A stretch of DNA of 64,000 nucleotides from Cesiribacter sp. SM1 (GTDB lineage: Bacteria > Bacteroidota > Bacteroidia > Cytophagales > Cyclobacteriaceae). Below, in pieces: positions 8,694 to 17,841 of the stretch. The DNA lies in the NCBI RefSeq assembly GCF_020178975.1, contig NZ_JAHXBU010000092.1:1-64000 (forward strand). The letters run 5' to 3'. Both the position numbers and the translations under genes were made by a program. Below the pieces are notes generated by a model. That model saw nothing but the letters and a program-made list of their open reading frames with translations. It was not told the origin of the DNA and searched no databases. How positions within the stretch are numbered: position 1 is the stretch's first letter; each line of letters starts with the position of its first letter.

Positions 8694-9497
8694 TCACTGA
8701 TTAGTGTCTTTTTGCTCTTCTCTCAACTGAATCCTGTACAGCCGGTCTAGGGATGCAGTTGAATACCACATCCAGAAGAGACTAAGGAGAAAGCCTGATA
8801 TTTTATCTCTATAGCCTTCTTTATCCAAAAAGCTTAATTTGAAAGCCAGGAATGGGTGTATTGCCAGCTGTCTCAAAGTTGTTCTATGGCCAAGGGCATA
8901 TCGTGTAGGCCCCTCCAATGCCAGATAGCGACGATGCTTTTCTATAAGTTGCTTAACATTTTGCATCCAGTAGTGATGAAGCACATTAGTATTTCTGTAA
9001 GTGATGCTTAGCTCAGTATACCCTTCTTTTAGTATTAGACCGTTGTGTACATAGCTATTCAGCTGAACCCGATCTTTATGAAATATAAGCCTTTTTTCTT
9101 TGATGCCTCCCCAAATTGTACCCTTTAGTGGTTTACCAGCAAGATAGAATTGCCAGGGAACATGTAAAACGCCTACATTTCGGGCAATACCTCTCTCGAA
9201 AAGCCTTTCTATATCCAGTCTTAATTCCTTGTCAATGGCTTCATCAGGATCTATGCATAGAATCCAATCATGTTCAAGCTGCTGATAATATTTTGCGCGA
9301 ATAATTTCTACAACCGGAACTACCTCATGATGGATAACTTGCACGCCTTTCGATTGTGCCAACTGAACAGAATTATCTGAAGACCCCAGATCAACCAACA
9401 CTATCTCATCGCAAAAGTAAATGGAGTCAAGGCAATCTCCTAGTAGTTTGCCTTCATTTAAGCTTACCACTAATGCAGATATTGGGAGCTTATTCAT
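8694..9497 (-). CDS. Glycosyltransferase family 2, WaaE/KdtX-like
   Basis: A 267-residue GT2 enzyme starting MNKLPISALVVSLNEG. It has SLNEGKLLGDCLDSI, EIVLVDLGSSDNS (about 32-44) and ILCIDPDEAID near 80-90, where DPDE takes the place of the DXD motif as in WaaE-type glucosyltransferases of lipopolysaccharide core synthesis. The ATG at 9497 overlaps the upstream stop as ATGA, which supports it over an earlier start at 9560 that would encode 21 extra unrelated residues. The donor may be UDP-glucose by family resemblance, but specificity is uncertain. It is the last gene before the 0.4-kb gap. Confidence 0.86.
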   Translation of the reverse strand: MNKLPISALVVSLNEGKLLGDCLDSIYFCDEIVLVDLGSSDNSVQLAQSKGVQVIHHEVVPVVEIIRAKYYQQLEHDWILCIDPDEAIDKELRLDIERLFERGIARNVGVLHVPWQFYLAGKPLKGTIWGGIKEKRLIFHKDRVQLNSYVHNGLILKEGYTELSITYRNTNVLHHYWMQNVKQLIEKHRRYLALEGPTRYALGHRTTLRQLAIHPFLAFKLSFLDKEGYRDKISGFLLSLFWMWYSTASLDRLYRIQLREEQKDTNQ

Positions 9498-10450
9498 ATA
9501 ATGGCAAATGTAGGCCTGAAGCACTTTCCGGTATACCGAAAGAACATTCTCGTGGAACAAAGTAAATCTGTTCTTGCAGCAGCTATCATCACTTTTAACA
9601 GGCTAAGCAGCCGGATCTTTCTGTTCAGGTATGCATACAGGGCTTTCACTATTAAATATTTAATTTTCTGTTGGGTTACAGGTTCTTTTAACAGAGGGTT
9701 GTTAAGGGAAATTAAGTTTAAGATATTCTCGAAACCTTCCAGCAATTGAATTTCAGTAGTGTTACTGGAATGCTGCTGCGGATGTGTCCGAAAAAAGTTA
9801 AGCTCCTCTGCAACATAAAACAAATCTGTATGCAGCAACATTTCCAGCCATAACATGGTATCGCCGGCGTATTTGAATTCAGTGAAAGCAAGGGAAACTT
9901 TATCGAAAACTTCTTTTCTGAATAAAACAGCACTGGCATTGTACATACCTGTTGTATAAATAGCAAACGCTTTCAAGGCCAGTTTTCCATCCAGCATAAA
10001 ATCCTGCTTCCATCTGGGGTCATCTGACCACCGTTTGCAGGAAAAAAGTATTTCGTCATTTTCATTCACCAGCCATGATTGCGTGAAGGCTAAACCAACA
10101 TTGGGTTGTGCCTCTAAAATATGGACCAGCTTTTCCAGAAAATGCTCATTGGCATAATCATCGCTCTCGGCAATCCACAGGTATTTGCCTTGTGCAAGCC
10201 TAATACCCTTCAACCACTGATGAAAGGTTAAACCAGAATTCTGCTCATTCAGCACAACCTTCGTTACTTTCTGGTGCTTGCTGTATTCCTGTATAATTGC
10301 AGTGCTGCCGTCCGTTGAATGGTCATCCAATATGATGAGTTCAAAATCCTGAAATGTCTGGCACAAGATGCTTTCAATGCGCCTGTGCAGAAATGGAGCA
10401 TGATTATAATTTGGTAGGATAACTGAAACTAGGGGATTATGACTCATCAT
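9494..10450 (-). CDS. Glycosyltransferase family 2
   Basis: A GT2 enzyme of 318 residues from the ATG at 10450; the longer frame begins with TTG at 10456. Motifs seen are VSVILPNYNHAPFL near the N-terminus, ELIILDDHSTDGS and YLWIAESDDYA, where ESDD carries the acidic metal-binding pair. The C-terminal 100 residues are Lys/Leu-rich and helical. It begins 15 bp after the first Wzt stop and overlaps the next GT2 by 4 bp (ATGA), so it is part of one transcription unit. Donor and acceptor are unknown. Confidence 0.88.
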   Translation of the reverse strand: MMSHNPLVSVILPNYNHAPFLHRRIESILCQTFQDFELIILDDHSTDGSTAIIQEYSKHQKVTKVVLNEQNSGLTFHQWLKGIRLAQGKYLWIAESDDYANEHFLEKLVHILEAQPNVGLAFTQSWLVNENDEILFSCKRWSDDPRWKQDFMLDGKLALKAFAIYTTGMYNASAVLFRKEVFDKVSLAFTEFKYAGDTMLWLEMLLHTDLFYVAEELNFFRTHPQQHSSNTTEIQLLEGFENILNLISLNNPLLKEPVTQQKIKYLIVKALYAYLNRKIRLLSLLKVMIAAARTDLLCSTRMFFRYTGKCFRPTFAII

Positions 10451-10465
10451 GCGCAATCCTGAATT

Positions 10466-11755
10466 TTAAGATTCCTGCTTTTTTTGTACAACCCAGGGTG
10501 CATCAATATGGATCAAGCCGCTTGGCTCACCGGGTACAATCCTGCCATACTGGTGAAAATCCAACTCTGAAATCCGGAACTGCAGGGCTTCAAATGAAGG
10601 TACAATCACCTGTTCTGTTGGCACATCCACTCTTAGGCGAAGGAGATAATGTCCTATATTAAGAAGCTTTCCTGGTATACAGCAACTAGCTTCAAATTTT
10701 CCTGTTGTATGATAATCAGCGCTACCCGCTGCATGACTGGTACTGGTTAGTACCTCTACACCCCTGGCGCTTATGACAGACAAGACCAAGCGAAGATTGG
10801 GAATAGGTTGATGCAGGGTGTAGGAAATCCTGATGATGAGATTACTTGTATTTGATAAAGAACCTGAGACTGTTCCCTGGCTGTCCTCAATCCGTAATGA
10901 ATGTAGTCTGATGCCATCTCCCAGCGGTGCATTATTTTCATTCCAGCTAACCTGGCGTCCCTCCGAAATGCCTGCGGTTAAATATCGGGCGATCACTGCA
11001 TCAACAGAAGACTGCATCTCAATTCTGCCTCCATTCAGCAGCACACTACTGGTGCATAAAGCCCTGACAGCACTCATATCATGACTGACAAAAAGTACTG
11101 TTTTGGGGCTGTTACACACGATATTCTGCATTTTGCCGATGGCTTTTTTCTGGAATTCTGCATCACCAACTGCCAATACCTCATCTACGATCAGGATATC
11201 TGCCTCTAAATGAGCGGCAACAGCAAAAGCAAGGCGAACCCACATGCCACTGCTGTAGCGTTTAACAGGGGTATCTATAAACTGGCTTATGCCACTGAAT
11301 GCTACGATTTCATCAAATTTTTTCCTGATTTCTGCCCTGGACATTCCCAGGATCGCTCCATTCAGAAAAATATTTTCTCTGCCGGTTAATTCTGGTTGAA
11401 AGCCGGTACCGACTTCCAGAAGAGAAGAAATCCTGCCATGAATTTTAATAATACCTGAAGTAGGACTGGTGACCCTGCTTAGCAATTTTAAAAAGGTAGA
11501 CTTGCCGGCACCATTCCTGCCGATGATCCCCAGTACTTCTCCTTTCCGTATTTCAAGATCTACATCCTGAAGTGCCCACACATACTGATTCCCAGCGATA
11601 TGTTTGTGTGAGTCATCAATGCTTAGGTTGGGATCTTCCTTTCCTCTTAACTGATACCACCAGCGGTTCAGGTCGTGCGACAGAGTACCTGTACCCACCA
11701 CCCCTAAGCGATAACGCTTCGATAGCTGCTCTACCTTAATGGCAATATCTGACAT
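10466..11755 (-). CDS. wzt: Polysaccharide ABC transporter ATP-binding protein, Wzt-like (copy 1)
   Basis: A 429-residue ABC ATPase that begins MSDIAIKVEQLSKRY. It has Walker A GRNGAGKST, a signature in YSSGMWVRLAF and Walker B ILIVDEVLAVGDAEF. Residues beyond about 260 form a beta-rich extension of the kind that in Wzt O9a/O8 recognises the modified end of the exported glycan. It lies 113 bp downstream of the ABC-2 permease, its presumed partner. Together they would flip a finished undecaprenyl-linked polysaccharide across the inner membrane. Its ATPase half is nearly duplicated in the gene at 7019-8299. Confidence 0.9.
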   Translation of the reverse strand: MSDIAIKVEQLSKRYRLGVVGTGTLSHDLNRWWYQLRGKEDPNLSIDDSHKHIAGNQYVWALQDVDLEIRKGEVLGIIGRNGAGKSTFLKLLSRVTSPTSGIIKIHGRISSLLEVGTGFQPELTGRENIFLNGAILGMSRAEIRKKFDEIVAFSGISQFIDTPVKRYSSGMWVRLAFAVAAHLEADILIVDEVLAVGDAEFQKKAIGKMQNIVCNSPKTVLFVSHDMSAVRALCTSSVLLNGGRIEMQSSVDAVIARYLTAGISEGRQVSWNENNAPLGDGIRLHSLRIEDSQGTVSGSLSNTSNLIIRISYTLHQPIPNLRLVLSVISARGVEVLTSTSHAAGSADYHTTGKFEASCCIPGKLLNIGHYLLRLRVDVPTEQVIVPSFEALQFRISELDFHQYGRIVPGEPSGLIHIDAPWVVQKKQES

Positions 11756-11868
11756 TGATCATCAGTATGTTGTATGAGCGAAACAAAGGCTATAACATAT
11801 GTTAATTTACAGTTCAATGAAGCTCATTATTCAGTTTGAATTATCACCATCAATAAAGCAATCAGCGA

Positions 11869-12789
11869 TTAAACTGTATCCATAAAAGAACGCTGCACTT
11901 TGTTAAAAATGAGTGTGCCTAAATATAAAGCCACTAAACTAAAACCTGCACTATACCCAAGCAATGCCCAGCTAAAAGTCCCCTCACCCAGAAAACCATA
12001 CCGGAAGGTTTCTATAATGGCACTCATGGGGTTCGCCAGGATCAGCATCCTGATGTCTCCATCCAGGGAAGAAATTGGATAGATCACAGGTGAGGCATAC
12101 ATGGCCAGCTGAACACCAAAGGTGATCAGAAAGGTAAGGTCACGGTATTTTGTGGTCAGAGAAGAAATGATCATGCCCAGGCCTAAACCTAATGCCGCCA
12201 TGATCAGGATCAATACAGGGAATAAAAGCGCATAGGCATTTATTGTAATCTGGGCTCCCTTTGCAAAAAAGTATACCCACACCCCAACAAAGAGAAGCAG
12301 CTGGACACCTAAGCGCAACAGATTACTCACAACGATCGACAGGGGCAAAACAATGCGGGGAAAGTATACCTTGCCAAAAAGGTTTGCATTTTGTGTAAAC
12401 GTTCCTGATGTTTTATTGACACATTCTGCAAAATAATTCCACAGCACAATTCCGCTAAGATAGAAAACCACATGCGGTATACCATCTGTAGACAGATTGG
12501 CAACCCTGCCAAACACAAAGGTAAAGATTACCGTGGTCAGGATGGGTTGCAGGAAAAACCACAGCGGGCCCAGGATGGTCTGCTTGTAAAATGTCACAAA
12601 ATCCCTGCGTACAAACAACAGCATCAGGTCTCGGTACCGCCACACCTCTGCCAGTTGAAGATCGAACAGACTTGATTGTGGCTTTATGATCAGGGTCCAG
12701 TCTTCCTGCTGGAGCTCAGGATTCTGGTGCTTGTTATCTTCTGAAACTGAATAGTCCGGCAAGGCCTTTTCTTCTAGTATTGTCTTCAT
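11869..12789 (-). CDS. wzm: ABC-2 polysaccharide export permease, Wzm-like
   Basis: An integral membrane protein of about 306 residues from the ATG at 12789 with roughly six hydrophobic spans. The first, after the amphipathic region VRRDFVTFYKQTILGPLW, is typical of ABC-2 polysaccharide exporters (Wzm, KpsM, TagG). Candidate starts run from 12831 to 12789. The earlier ones read MVMAMGTVMD and are only the +1 frame of the Gly-Tyr repeat of the upstream Wzc-like gene, so I prefer 12789, with 12807 as an alternative. It overlaps the Wzc-like gene by 56 bp or more. It should form a transporter with one or both Wzt-like ATPases. Confidence 0.9.
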   Translation of the reverse strand: MKTILEEKALPDYSVSEDNKHQNPELQQEDWTLIIKPQSSLFDLQLAEVWRYRDLMLLFVRRDFVTFYKQTILGPLWFFLQPILTTVIFTFVFGRVANLSTDGIPHVVFYLSGIVLWNYFAECVNKTSGTFTQNANLFGKVYFPRIVLPLSIVVSNLLRLGVQLLLFVGVWVYFFAKGAQITINAYALLFPVLILIMAALGLGLGMIISSLTTKYRDLTFLITFGVQLAMYASPVIYPISSLDGDIRMLILANPMSAIIETFRYGFLGEGTFSWALLGYSAGFSLVALYLGTLIFNKVQRSFMDTV

Positions 12790-15127
12790 CTTCTTCGTAA
12801 TATCCATAACCGTACCCATAGCCATAACCATACCCCTGCCTGGATACTTTTACATCGTTTAGCAGTATGCTTATGTTTTTTAAGCGGCCGTTGGCATAAT
12901 CAGCTTCTACATTCTTTAACAGGGTTGTGGTGGTGTAATTTTGTCGCACCACAAAAATAGTATGATCCACAGCTGGCATTAGCAACAGGGAATCTGTTAC
13001 AAGGCCATGGGGTGGACTATCGATGATCACGATATCGAATTCAGCTCTAAGTTGCTGCATCAGCGCAGCCATTCTTTCACCCTGCAGGAGTTCTGCCGGG
13101 TTGGGAGGAATGATGCCTCCGGAAATAACATATAGATTTTTTATGTGGGTTGGCTGAATAATCTCCTTCAATTTGCTGACTCCTGCCAGGTAGTTGCTCA
13201 GTCCAACATCGTTGGTCAGATTAAAGTCCTGGAATATTTTTGGCTTGCGCATGTCCGCTCCTACAATCACTGTTTTTAACCCACTATAAGTAAAAACAGA
13301 AGCCAGGTTGATGGAGCAAAAGGTCTTGCCTTCGCCACTGATGGAAGAAGTTAGTAGAAATATCTTGCCACTGCTGCCATTTGTAGAGGAAGTGAAGAAA
13401 TTAAGGTTTGACCTTACGCCTCTGAACGACTCTGCAATGGCCGATTTAGGTTTTGTGGTAACGATCAGATTATTATTGGCAGGATTATGCCCCACTACTC
13501 CTAAGAGCGGAATACTGGTATATTTAGCCAGATCCTCTTTTGACTGTACCTTGTTGTTGAAATAAAACAGCAGAAAAAGAAAACCCAACGGCAGGCCTAA
13601 ACCAAAAATTGCTGATTTAGTGTAGTTACCCTTTACATCTGGTGTGATGGCACCACTCACCTGCTTGGGTGGATTCACAATGGAGATATCAGAGGTGGCA
13701 GAAGCTTTGGTAATACTGGCTTCAGCACGCTTTTCAAGGAGATAATTATATAAGCTCTCGCTAAGCTTGTACACCCGCTGGATGTTGATGAATTCACGCT
13801 CCGATCTTGGCAGCTGCCTGATATCCCTTTCAACAAGATTGATTTCTCTGTTGATGGATTTTCGGGAGATATCGATGCTTCCCCGTTGGGCTTCTATGCT
13901 TTTCAGCAGGTTCTGCTTTAGATCACTAATACGTTCATCAAGGGTGATGAGGATTGGATTTGATGCTTGAGTACTCCTCTTTAGCTCTTCCTTTTGTAGT
14001 TGAAGGTTTACTAATTGTTCTATTAGGCTATTAAGTACTGGATCACTAATATCCAAAGATGATGGCACTATAAAATCAGTGGTTTCTACGCCTTTAGCTA
14101 TATGATCACTGATGTAATCAAAGTATTTTTCCTTAAGTACTGTCAGGTTTTTTTCCTGCTCTAGGCCCTGTAGTTTAGAGAAAAGTACATTGGCACGATC
14201 TCCCAAACCTACACCTATGTTCTCCTGCTTAAAAGTTTGTAGTCTCCGCTCAATAAGATCTAATGAATCGCCAATTTGTGCCAGCTGATCTGAAATGAAC
14301 CCAATCGTATTGGAGGCATTTTGATTTTTCCTCGTAAGATCTTTTTCTATATAGGTTTTTGCAAGCGCCTGCAGAAAGCGAATTTCTTTTTCAGGAATTT
14401 CACCAATGGTACTTAGTGATAAAACAGCAGCCCCTTCCTCTACCCATTTAATATTTAGTTTTGAAGCGTACTCTGCAGCTATACTGCCTGGATTGTTGAA
14501 GCGTACTATATAAGCCTGGTGGTAAGCCTCCGGGCTTGTAAATCCTGGCCTTTTATTTACTTGTAGGGTTTGATCCTTTAATTTGATCCAGTCTCCAAAC
14601 TCATAAACAGGCTCTGCACCAGAAAACAAAGGTTCATCTTCAACGTAATCCTTAATCTGGAACTGGCGGCTATTCAGTATCTGAAACCAAAAAGTACTTC
14701 CATAAGGAAGAACGAATCCATTTGTAGTATCGGCAATGAATTCAAGCGGAAGTCCGGGATAAATTTCAGTGGTTTTGATGTTTCCCTGCAAGTAATAACT
14801 AGTAGTGAAGCCTAGCTTTTGCACCACCTCTCCTAACAGTGGATCTGCCTTCAGGAGGTAGGGCTCATTGTAGTAGTTGATGTTTGGTTTGATCAGGGAG
14901 TTGCTAAACAACATGGCCGCAGAATTCTCCTGGCCCTGGTTCTCTTTAATGAGCAGGGTCATGGCCACCTGATAGGTCCTGGGAGAATACTTGTTTTTAT
15001 AATAAGCCCAAGCCAGGAACAGGAGCAGACTAATCAGCACCACATACCAGTATCTTAATACCAGAAAAAGGTACCTCTTATAGTCAAGCTGCTGTCCGGT
15101 GCTGTTCACTTGAGTCTGTTGAGCCAC
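12734..15127 (-). CDS. wzc: Polysaccharide co-polymerase/tyrosine autokinase, Wzc-like
   Basis: A 797-residue inner-membrane protein. A first membrane segment lies at about 20-40 and a periplasmic Wzz-type region with coiled coil follows. A second segment lies near 500-522 and a cytoplasmic BY-kinase domain ends the protein, with Walker A SSISGEGKT (about 588-596), Walker A' VGADMRKPK and Walker B IVIIDSPPHG. The C-terminus has Gly-Tyr repeats followed by an acidic stretch, presumably the autophosphorylated tyrosine cluster. It would control chain length and export with the Wza-like lipoprotein. The only sensible start is GTG at 15127, because the next ATG lies beyond the first membrane segment. 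It follows gmd by 8 bp. Confidence 0.92.
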   Translation of the reverse strand: MAQQTQVNSTGQQLDYKRYLFLVLRYWYVVLISLLLFLAWAYYKNKYSPRTYQVAMTLLIKENQGQENSAAMLFSNSLIKPNINYYNEPYLLKADPLLGEVVQKLGFTTSYYLQGNIKTTEIYPGLPLEFIADTTNGFVLPYGSTFWFQILNSRQFQIKDYVEDEPLFSGAEPVYEFGDWIKLKDQTLQVNKRPGFTSPEAYHQAYIVRFNNPGSIAAEYASKLNIKWVEEGAAVLSLSTIGEIPEKEIRFLQALAKTYIEKDLTRKNQNASNTIGFISDQLAQIGDSLDLIERRLQTFKQENIGVGLGDRANVLFSKLQGLEQEKNLTVLKEKYFDYISDHIAKGVETTDFIVPSSLDISDPVLNSLIEQLVNLQLQKEELKRSTQASNPILITLDERISDLKQNLLKSIEAQRGSIDISRKSINREINLVERDIRQLPRSEREFINIQRVYKLSESLYNYLLEKRAEASITKASATSDISIVNPPKQVSGAITPDVKGNYTKSAIFGLGLPLGFLFLLFYFNNKVQSKEDLAKYTSIPLLGVVGHNPANNNLIVTTKPKSAIAESFRGVRSNLNFFTSSTNGSSGKIFLLTSSISGEGKTFCSINLASVFTYSGLKTVIVGADMRKPKIFQDFNLTNDVGLSNYLAGVSKLKEIIQPTHIKNLYVISGGIIPPNPAELLQGERMAALMQQLRAEFDIVIIDSPPHGLVTDSLLLMPAVDHTIFVVRQNYTTTTLLKNVEADYANGRLKNISILLNDVKVSRQGYGYGYGYGYGYYEEDEDNTRRKGLAGLFSFRR
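12797..12835 (-). repeat. Gly-Tyr codon repeat in the Wzc tail, overlapping the permease start region
   Basis: Thirteen codons read GYGYGYGYGYGYY near the end of the Wzc-like gene. The DNA is an imperfect 6-bp tandem repeat (GGTTAT variants). In the +1 frame the same bases give several ATG codons (at 12831, 12825, 12819 and 12807) that all lead into the ABC-2 permease. The repeat could vary in length by slippage, which would change the tyrosine number in multiples of one Gly-Tyr unit. Confidence 0.8.
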
Positions 15128-15135
15128 TGCTATTT

Positions 15136-16245
15136 TTACTCGTAATAATTGTAAGTCTTAAACCCGTTATTAACCAGGTGCTCGTCTTTCTTCATGAGCT
15201 CCATGTCGGAATTTACCATGTCTTTCACCAAATCCTGCAGCGAGTGTTTTGGTTCCCAGCCTAGCTGCTTTTTCGCTTTTGACGGATCTCCAATAAGCAA
15301 ATCTACTTCGGTGGGACGAAAATAACGAGGATCAATACAAACTACTTCCTTGCCTGCTGGTAATTGGTAGCGTCCATCCGTGCTGGATATATACCCCTTC
15401 TCATTAACACCTTTCCCTTTGAATTCTAAGGCAACACCCAGCTCAGCAAAAGTCATTCGTACAAAATCACGTACCGATGTGGTTCTGCCAGTGGCAATTA
15501 CATAGTCTTCTGGTTTCTCCTGCTGGAGGATGAGGTACATTGCCTCTACATAGTCTTTGGCATGGCCCCAGTCACGTTTTGCATCCAGGTTACCTAAAAA
15601 CAATTTATCCTGTGCGCCAAGAGCAATTCTGGCTGCGGCCCGGGTGATTTTACGGGTTACGAAGGTTTCACCCCGCACAGGAGACTCATGGTTGAACAGG
15701 ATGCCATTGCAGGCATACATATTGTAGGCCTCGCGGTAGTTAACGGTAATCCAGTAGGCATACATCTTGGCAACCGCATAGGGAGAGCGTGGATAGAAAG
15801 GCGTTCTTTCTGACTGGGGCACCTCCTGTACCTTGCCGTATAGTTCTGAGGTAGAGGCCTGGTAAATTCTTGTTTTCTCGCTAAGTCCAAGAAGGCGCAC
15901 GGCTTCCAGGATCCTTAAAGTACCAAGTCCATCGGCATTACCAGTATATTCCGGGGTATCAAAGCTTACCTGCACATGGCTCATGGCAGCCAGGTTATAA
16001 ATCTCATCCGGCTGTACCTCCTGGATGATGCGGATCAGGTTGGTGGAATCGGTTAAGTCCCCATAATGGAGCTTTAACCGAACGTTCTTTTCATGCGGGT
16101 CCTGATACAGATGATCTATTCTATCGGTGTTGAATAAGGACGAACGGCGTTTAATGCCATGCACCATATAACCCTTCTCCAATAATAGTTCTGCTAAATA
16201 GGAGCCGTCCTGCCCTGTTATACCTGTTATTAATGCTGTTTTCAT
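15136..16245 (-). CDS. gmd: GDP-mannose 4,6-dehydratase
   Basis: A 369-residue short-chain dehydrogenase that converts GDP-mannose to GDP-4-keto-6-deoxymannose, precursor of fucose, rhamnose, perosamine and related sugars. [14 protein letters not shown] at 8-21 binds [14 protein letters not shown] and the [10 protein letters not shown] stretch carry the Ser/Thr-Glu-Tyr-Lys catalytic set, and [17 protein letters not shown] is characteristic of GMD. Length is normal. No GDP-fucose synthase or Rmd lies next to it, so the next step is encoded elsewhere or done by the aminotransferase at 326-1411. It sits between the Wza-like and Wzc-like genes. Confidence 0.96.
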   Translation of the reverse strand: MKTALITGITGQDGSYLAELLLEKGYMVHGIKRRSSLFNTDRIDHLYQDPHEKNVRLKLHYGDLTDSTNLIRIIQEVQPDEIYNLAAMSHVQVSFDTPEYTGNADGLGTLRILEAVRLLGLSEKTRIYQASTSELYGKVQEVPQSERTPFYPRSPYAVAKMYAYWITVNYREAYNMYACNGILFNHESPVRGETFVTRKITRAAARIALGAQDKLFLGNLDAKRDWGHAKDYVEAMYLILQQEKPEDYVIATGRTTSVRDFVRMTFAELGVALEFKGKGVNEKGYISSTDGRYQLPAGKEVVCIDPRYFRPTEVDLLIGDPSKAKKQLGWEPKHSLQDLVKDMVNSDMELMKKDEHLVNNGFKTYNYYE

Positions 16246-16428
16246 TACTTATTTAATGACCCACCGGAGAATATACAATTGAAAGCTAAATTTAAGGCTT
16301 CTTCTTTTAATCATAACTATTTGATAGCTAGAATGTAGCCCTCATGTACTTTTTTGGCTTTAACTACATAATTCTACATAAAGTCCTGTTAAAGCTTTAT
16401 ATATTCTTGAATGATGCCATTGAACTTT

Positions 16429-17214
16429 CTAAAATCTTAGATAGAGGATACTAAGGATTGATATTACAGAAAGTCCCAGGGATATGTTCCTGGCAGTGAA
16501 GTTGTTAAAGGTCTTTGCTTTAAGGGGGCGCACCACCACCACATCATCAGGACGGAGGTAGAAATAAGGTGAAGTGATCACATCATCGTCCAACAGATTT
16601 ACAAATGCGATCTCTACTTCTTCGCCAATTTTACGCACAACCTTTACATTGGCCCTGTCGGCAAATTCTGATAAGCCCCCTGCCCTGCCCACAGCCTGTA
16701 AGATGTTGAGCCTTGGATCATACGTAGTAAAGGTGCCCTGTGTATTCACTTCCCCCAGTAAGGTGTAGTTGAAGTTTAACAGCTTGATGTGCACAGTAGG
16801 GTTTTTTAGATATTGGGCTACCTGCTGCTGGAGATGCTGGTTTGCTTCTATGATAGATAAGCCGGCAATGGCAACAGAACCGACAACCGGTAGTTGAATG
16901 GCACCCTCTTCAGAGATAACATAACCAGATAACAGTGGGTCTTGCTGCCCGTTTTGTGATGCTCCCGGATTACTCTTCTGAAAAAAATCCCACTCTTCAG
17001 GGGTTAAACTTGTGATTCTCACCGAAACCACATCCCCAGGCTGCAACTTGTAAATGTACTCTTCTGCGGTGAATTTTTTTACAACAGTATCCTTAGGATA
17101 ATGCTGTAACTCATTTCTGCGTTCCTGCAGATAGGTTTGTTTCCGTACCGGAACACAGGCGCTGAATAGCATTCCTCCCAGCAAAAGAACAAACACTACA
17201 ATTCTTGTAAGCAT
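16429..17214 (-). CDS. wza: Polysaccharide export outer-membrane lipoprotein, Wza-like
   Basis: A 261-residue protein with a lipoprotein signal peptide ending in FSAC, so Cys20 would be lipidated. A poly-export domain follows: YKLQPGDVVSVRI near 55-67, VISEEGAIQLPVVGSVAIAG and a later SLBB-like part with NILQAVGRAGGLSEF. A hydrophobic C-terminal segment (ISLGLSVISILSILYL) may span the outer membrane as the short helix of Wza does. It would form the outer-membrane channel working with the Wzc-like protein. It appears to be the first gene of the polysaccharide block, 52 bp downstream of the MgtC-family gene. The Wza name is by function; the protein is shorter than E. coli Wza, as is usual in Bacteroidota. 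Confidence 0.9.
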   Translation of the reverse strand: MLTRIVVFVLLLGGMLFSACVPVRKQTYLQERRNELQHYPKDTVVKKFTAEEYIYKLQPGDVVSVRITSLTPEEWDFFQKSNPGASQNGQQDPLLSGYVISEEGAIQLPVVGSVAIAGLSIIEANQHLQQQVAQYLKNPTVHIKLLNFNYTLLGEVNTQGTFTTYDPRLNILQAVGRAGGLSEFADRANVKVVRKIGEEVEIAFVNLLDDDVITSPYFYLRPDDVVVVRPLKAKTFNNFTARNISLGLSVISILSILYLRF

Positions 17215-17266
17215 TTATGCATGGCTTAAGCTGTAAAGATAATACAATTGTGCCTACTGCCCAATA

Positions 17267-17725
17267 TCAGTCTGATGACCTGCCTGTATGATTTTCCCAT
17301 TTTCTGATCCCATAGTTGATCGTGAGGATCAAACCTACGACCAGTAACGATAATAAATAACGTTCAAGGGCTACAGCAATGCCTATGCCTGCAGAAATTA
17401 AAATGGTAGCTGCGCTGGTGAGGTAACGGATCTTTTCTTTATCGGCTACTTTTAATATAGTACCACCGCCTATAAAACCAACCCCAACGATGATGGCCTG
17501 TACCACACGCAGAGGATCGTACTGCAGTGATGCACCAGCATCCATGGTGTCGTAAAACTCAACCATCATATGACCTAATATCACCAGCAATGCAGCACTT
17601 ACGCCTACAATCATGTTAGTTCTTAAACCTGCAGGCATATTTCGCTGCTCACGTTCCCAGCCTATTGCCCCTGTTAGCAGTGCAGCTACCAACACGTTCA
17701 TAAACTGATTTAACTCCTCTATCAT
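17267..17725 (-). CDS. MgtC/SapB-family inner-membrane protein
   Basis: A 152-residue membrane protein with about four hydrophobic segments. The family core is visible as LLTGAIGWEREQRNMPAGLRTNMIVG (about 17-42; the conserved Arg-rich loop) and VGVGFIGGGTILK near 95-107. MgtC-like proteins are linked in other bacteria to survival at low magnesium and in some pathogens to control of ATP synthase or cellulose synthesis. Here the role is unknown. The gene lies just upstream of the Wza-like gene on the same strand, so co-transcription with the exopolysaccharide locus is possible. Confidence 0.88.
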   Translation of the reverse strand: MIEELNQFMNVLVAALLTGAIGWEREQRNMPAGLRTNMIVGVSAALLVILGHMMVEFYDTMDAGASLQYDPLRVVQAIIVGVGFIGGGTILKVADKEKIRYLTSAATILISAGIGIAVALERYLLSLLVVGLILTINYGIRKWENHTGRSSD

Positions 17726-17841
17726 ATTTTAATGTTCAGCTTGCAGAACCCTTTTTGTTGAACGCAGTTTAATAATAATGTAAAAAGATTACATTTTTTA
17801 GCCATTCCGTTAAACAGATTCGCGTTCCCCGGATTTTGTAT

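Noticed and set aside
12797-12835. CRISPR or other DNA repeat array
   Set aside because: The repeat is a short coding Gly-Tyr run inside wzc. No spacer-repeat array exists in the window.
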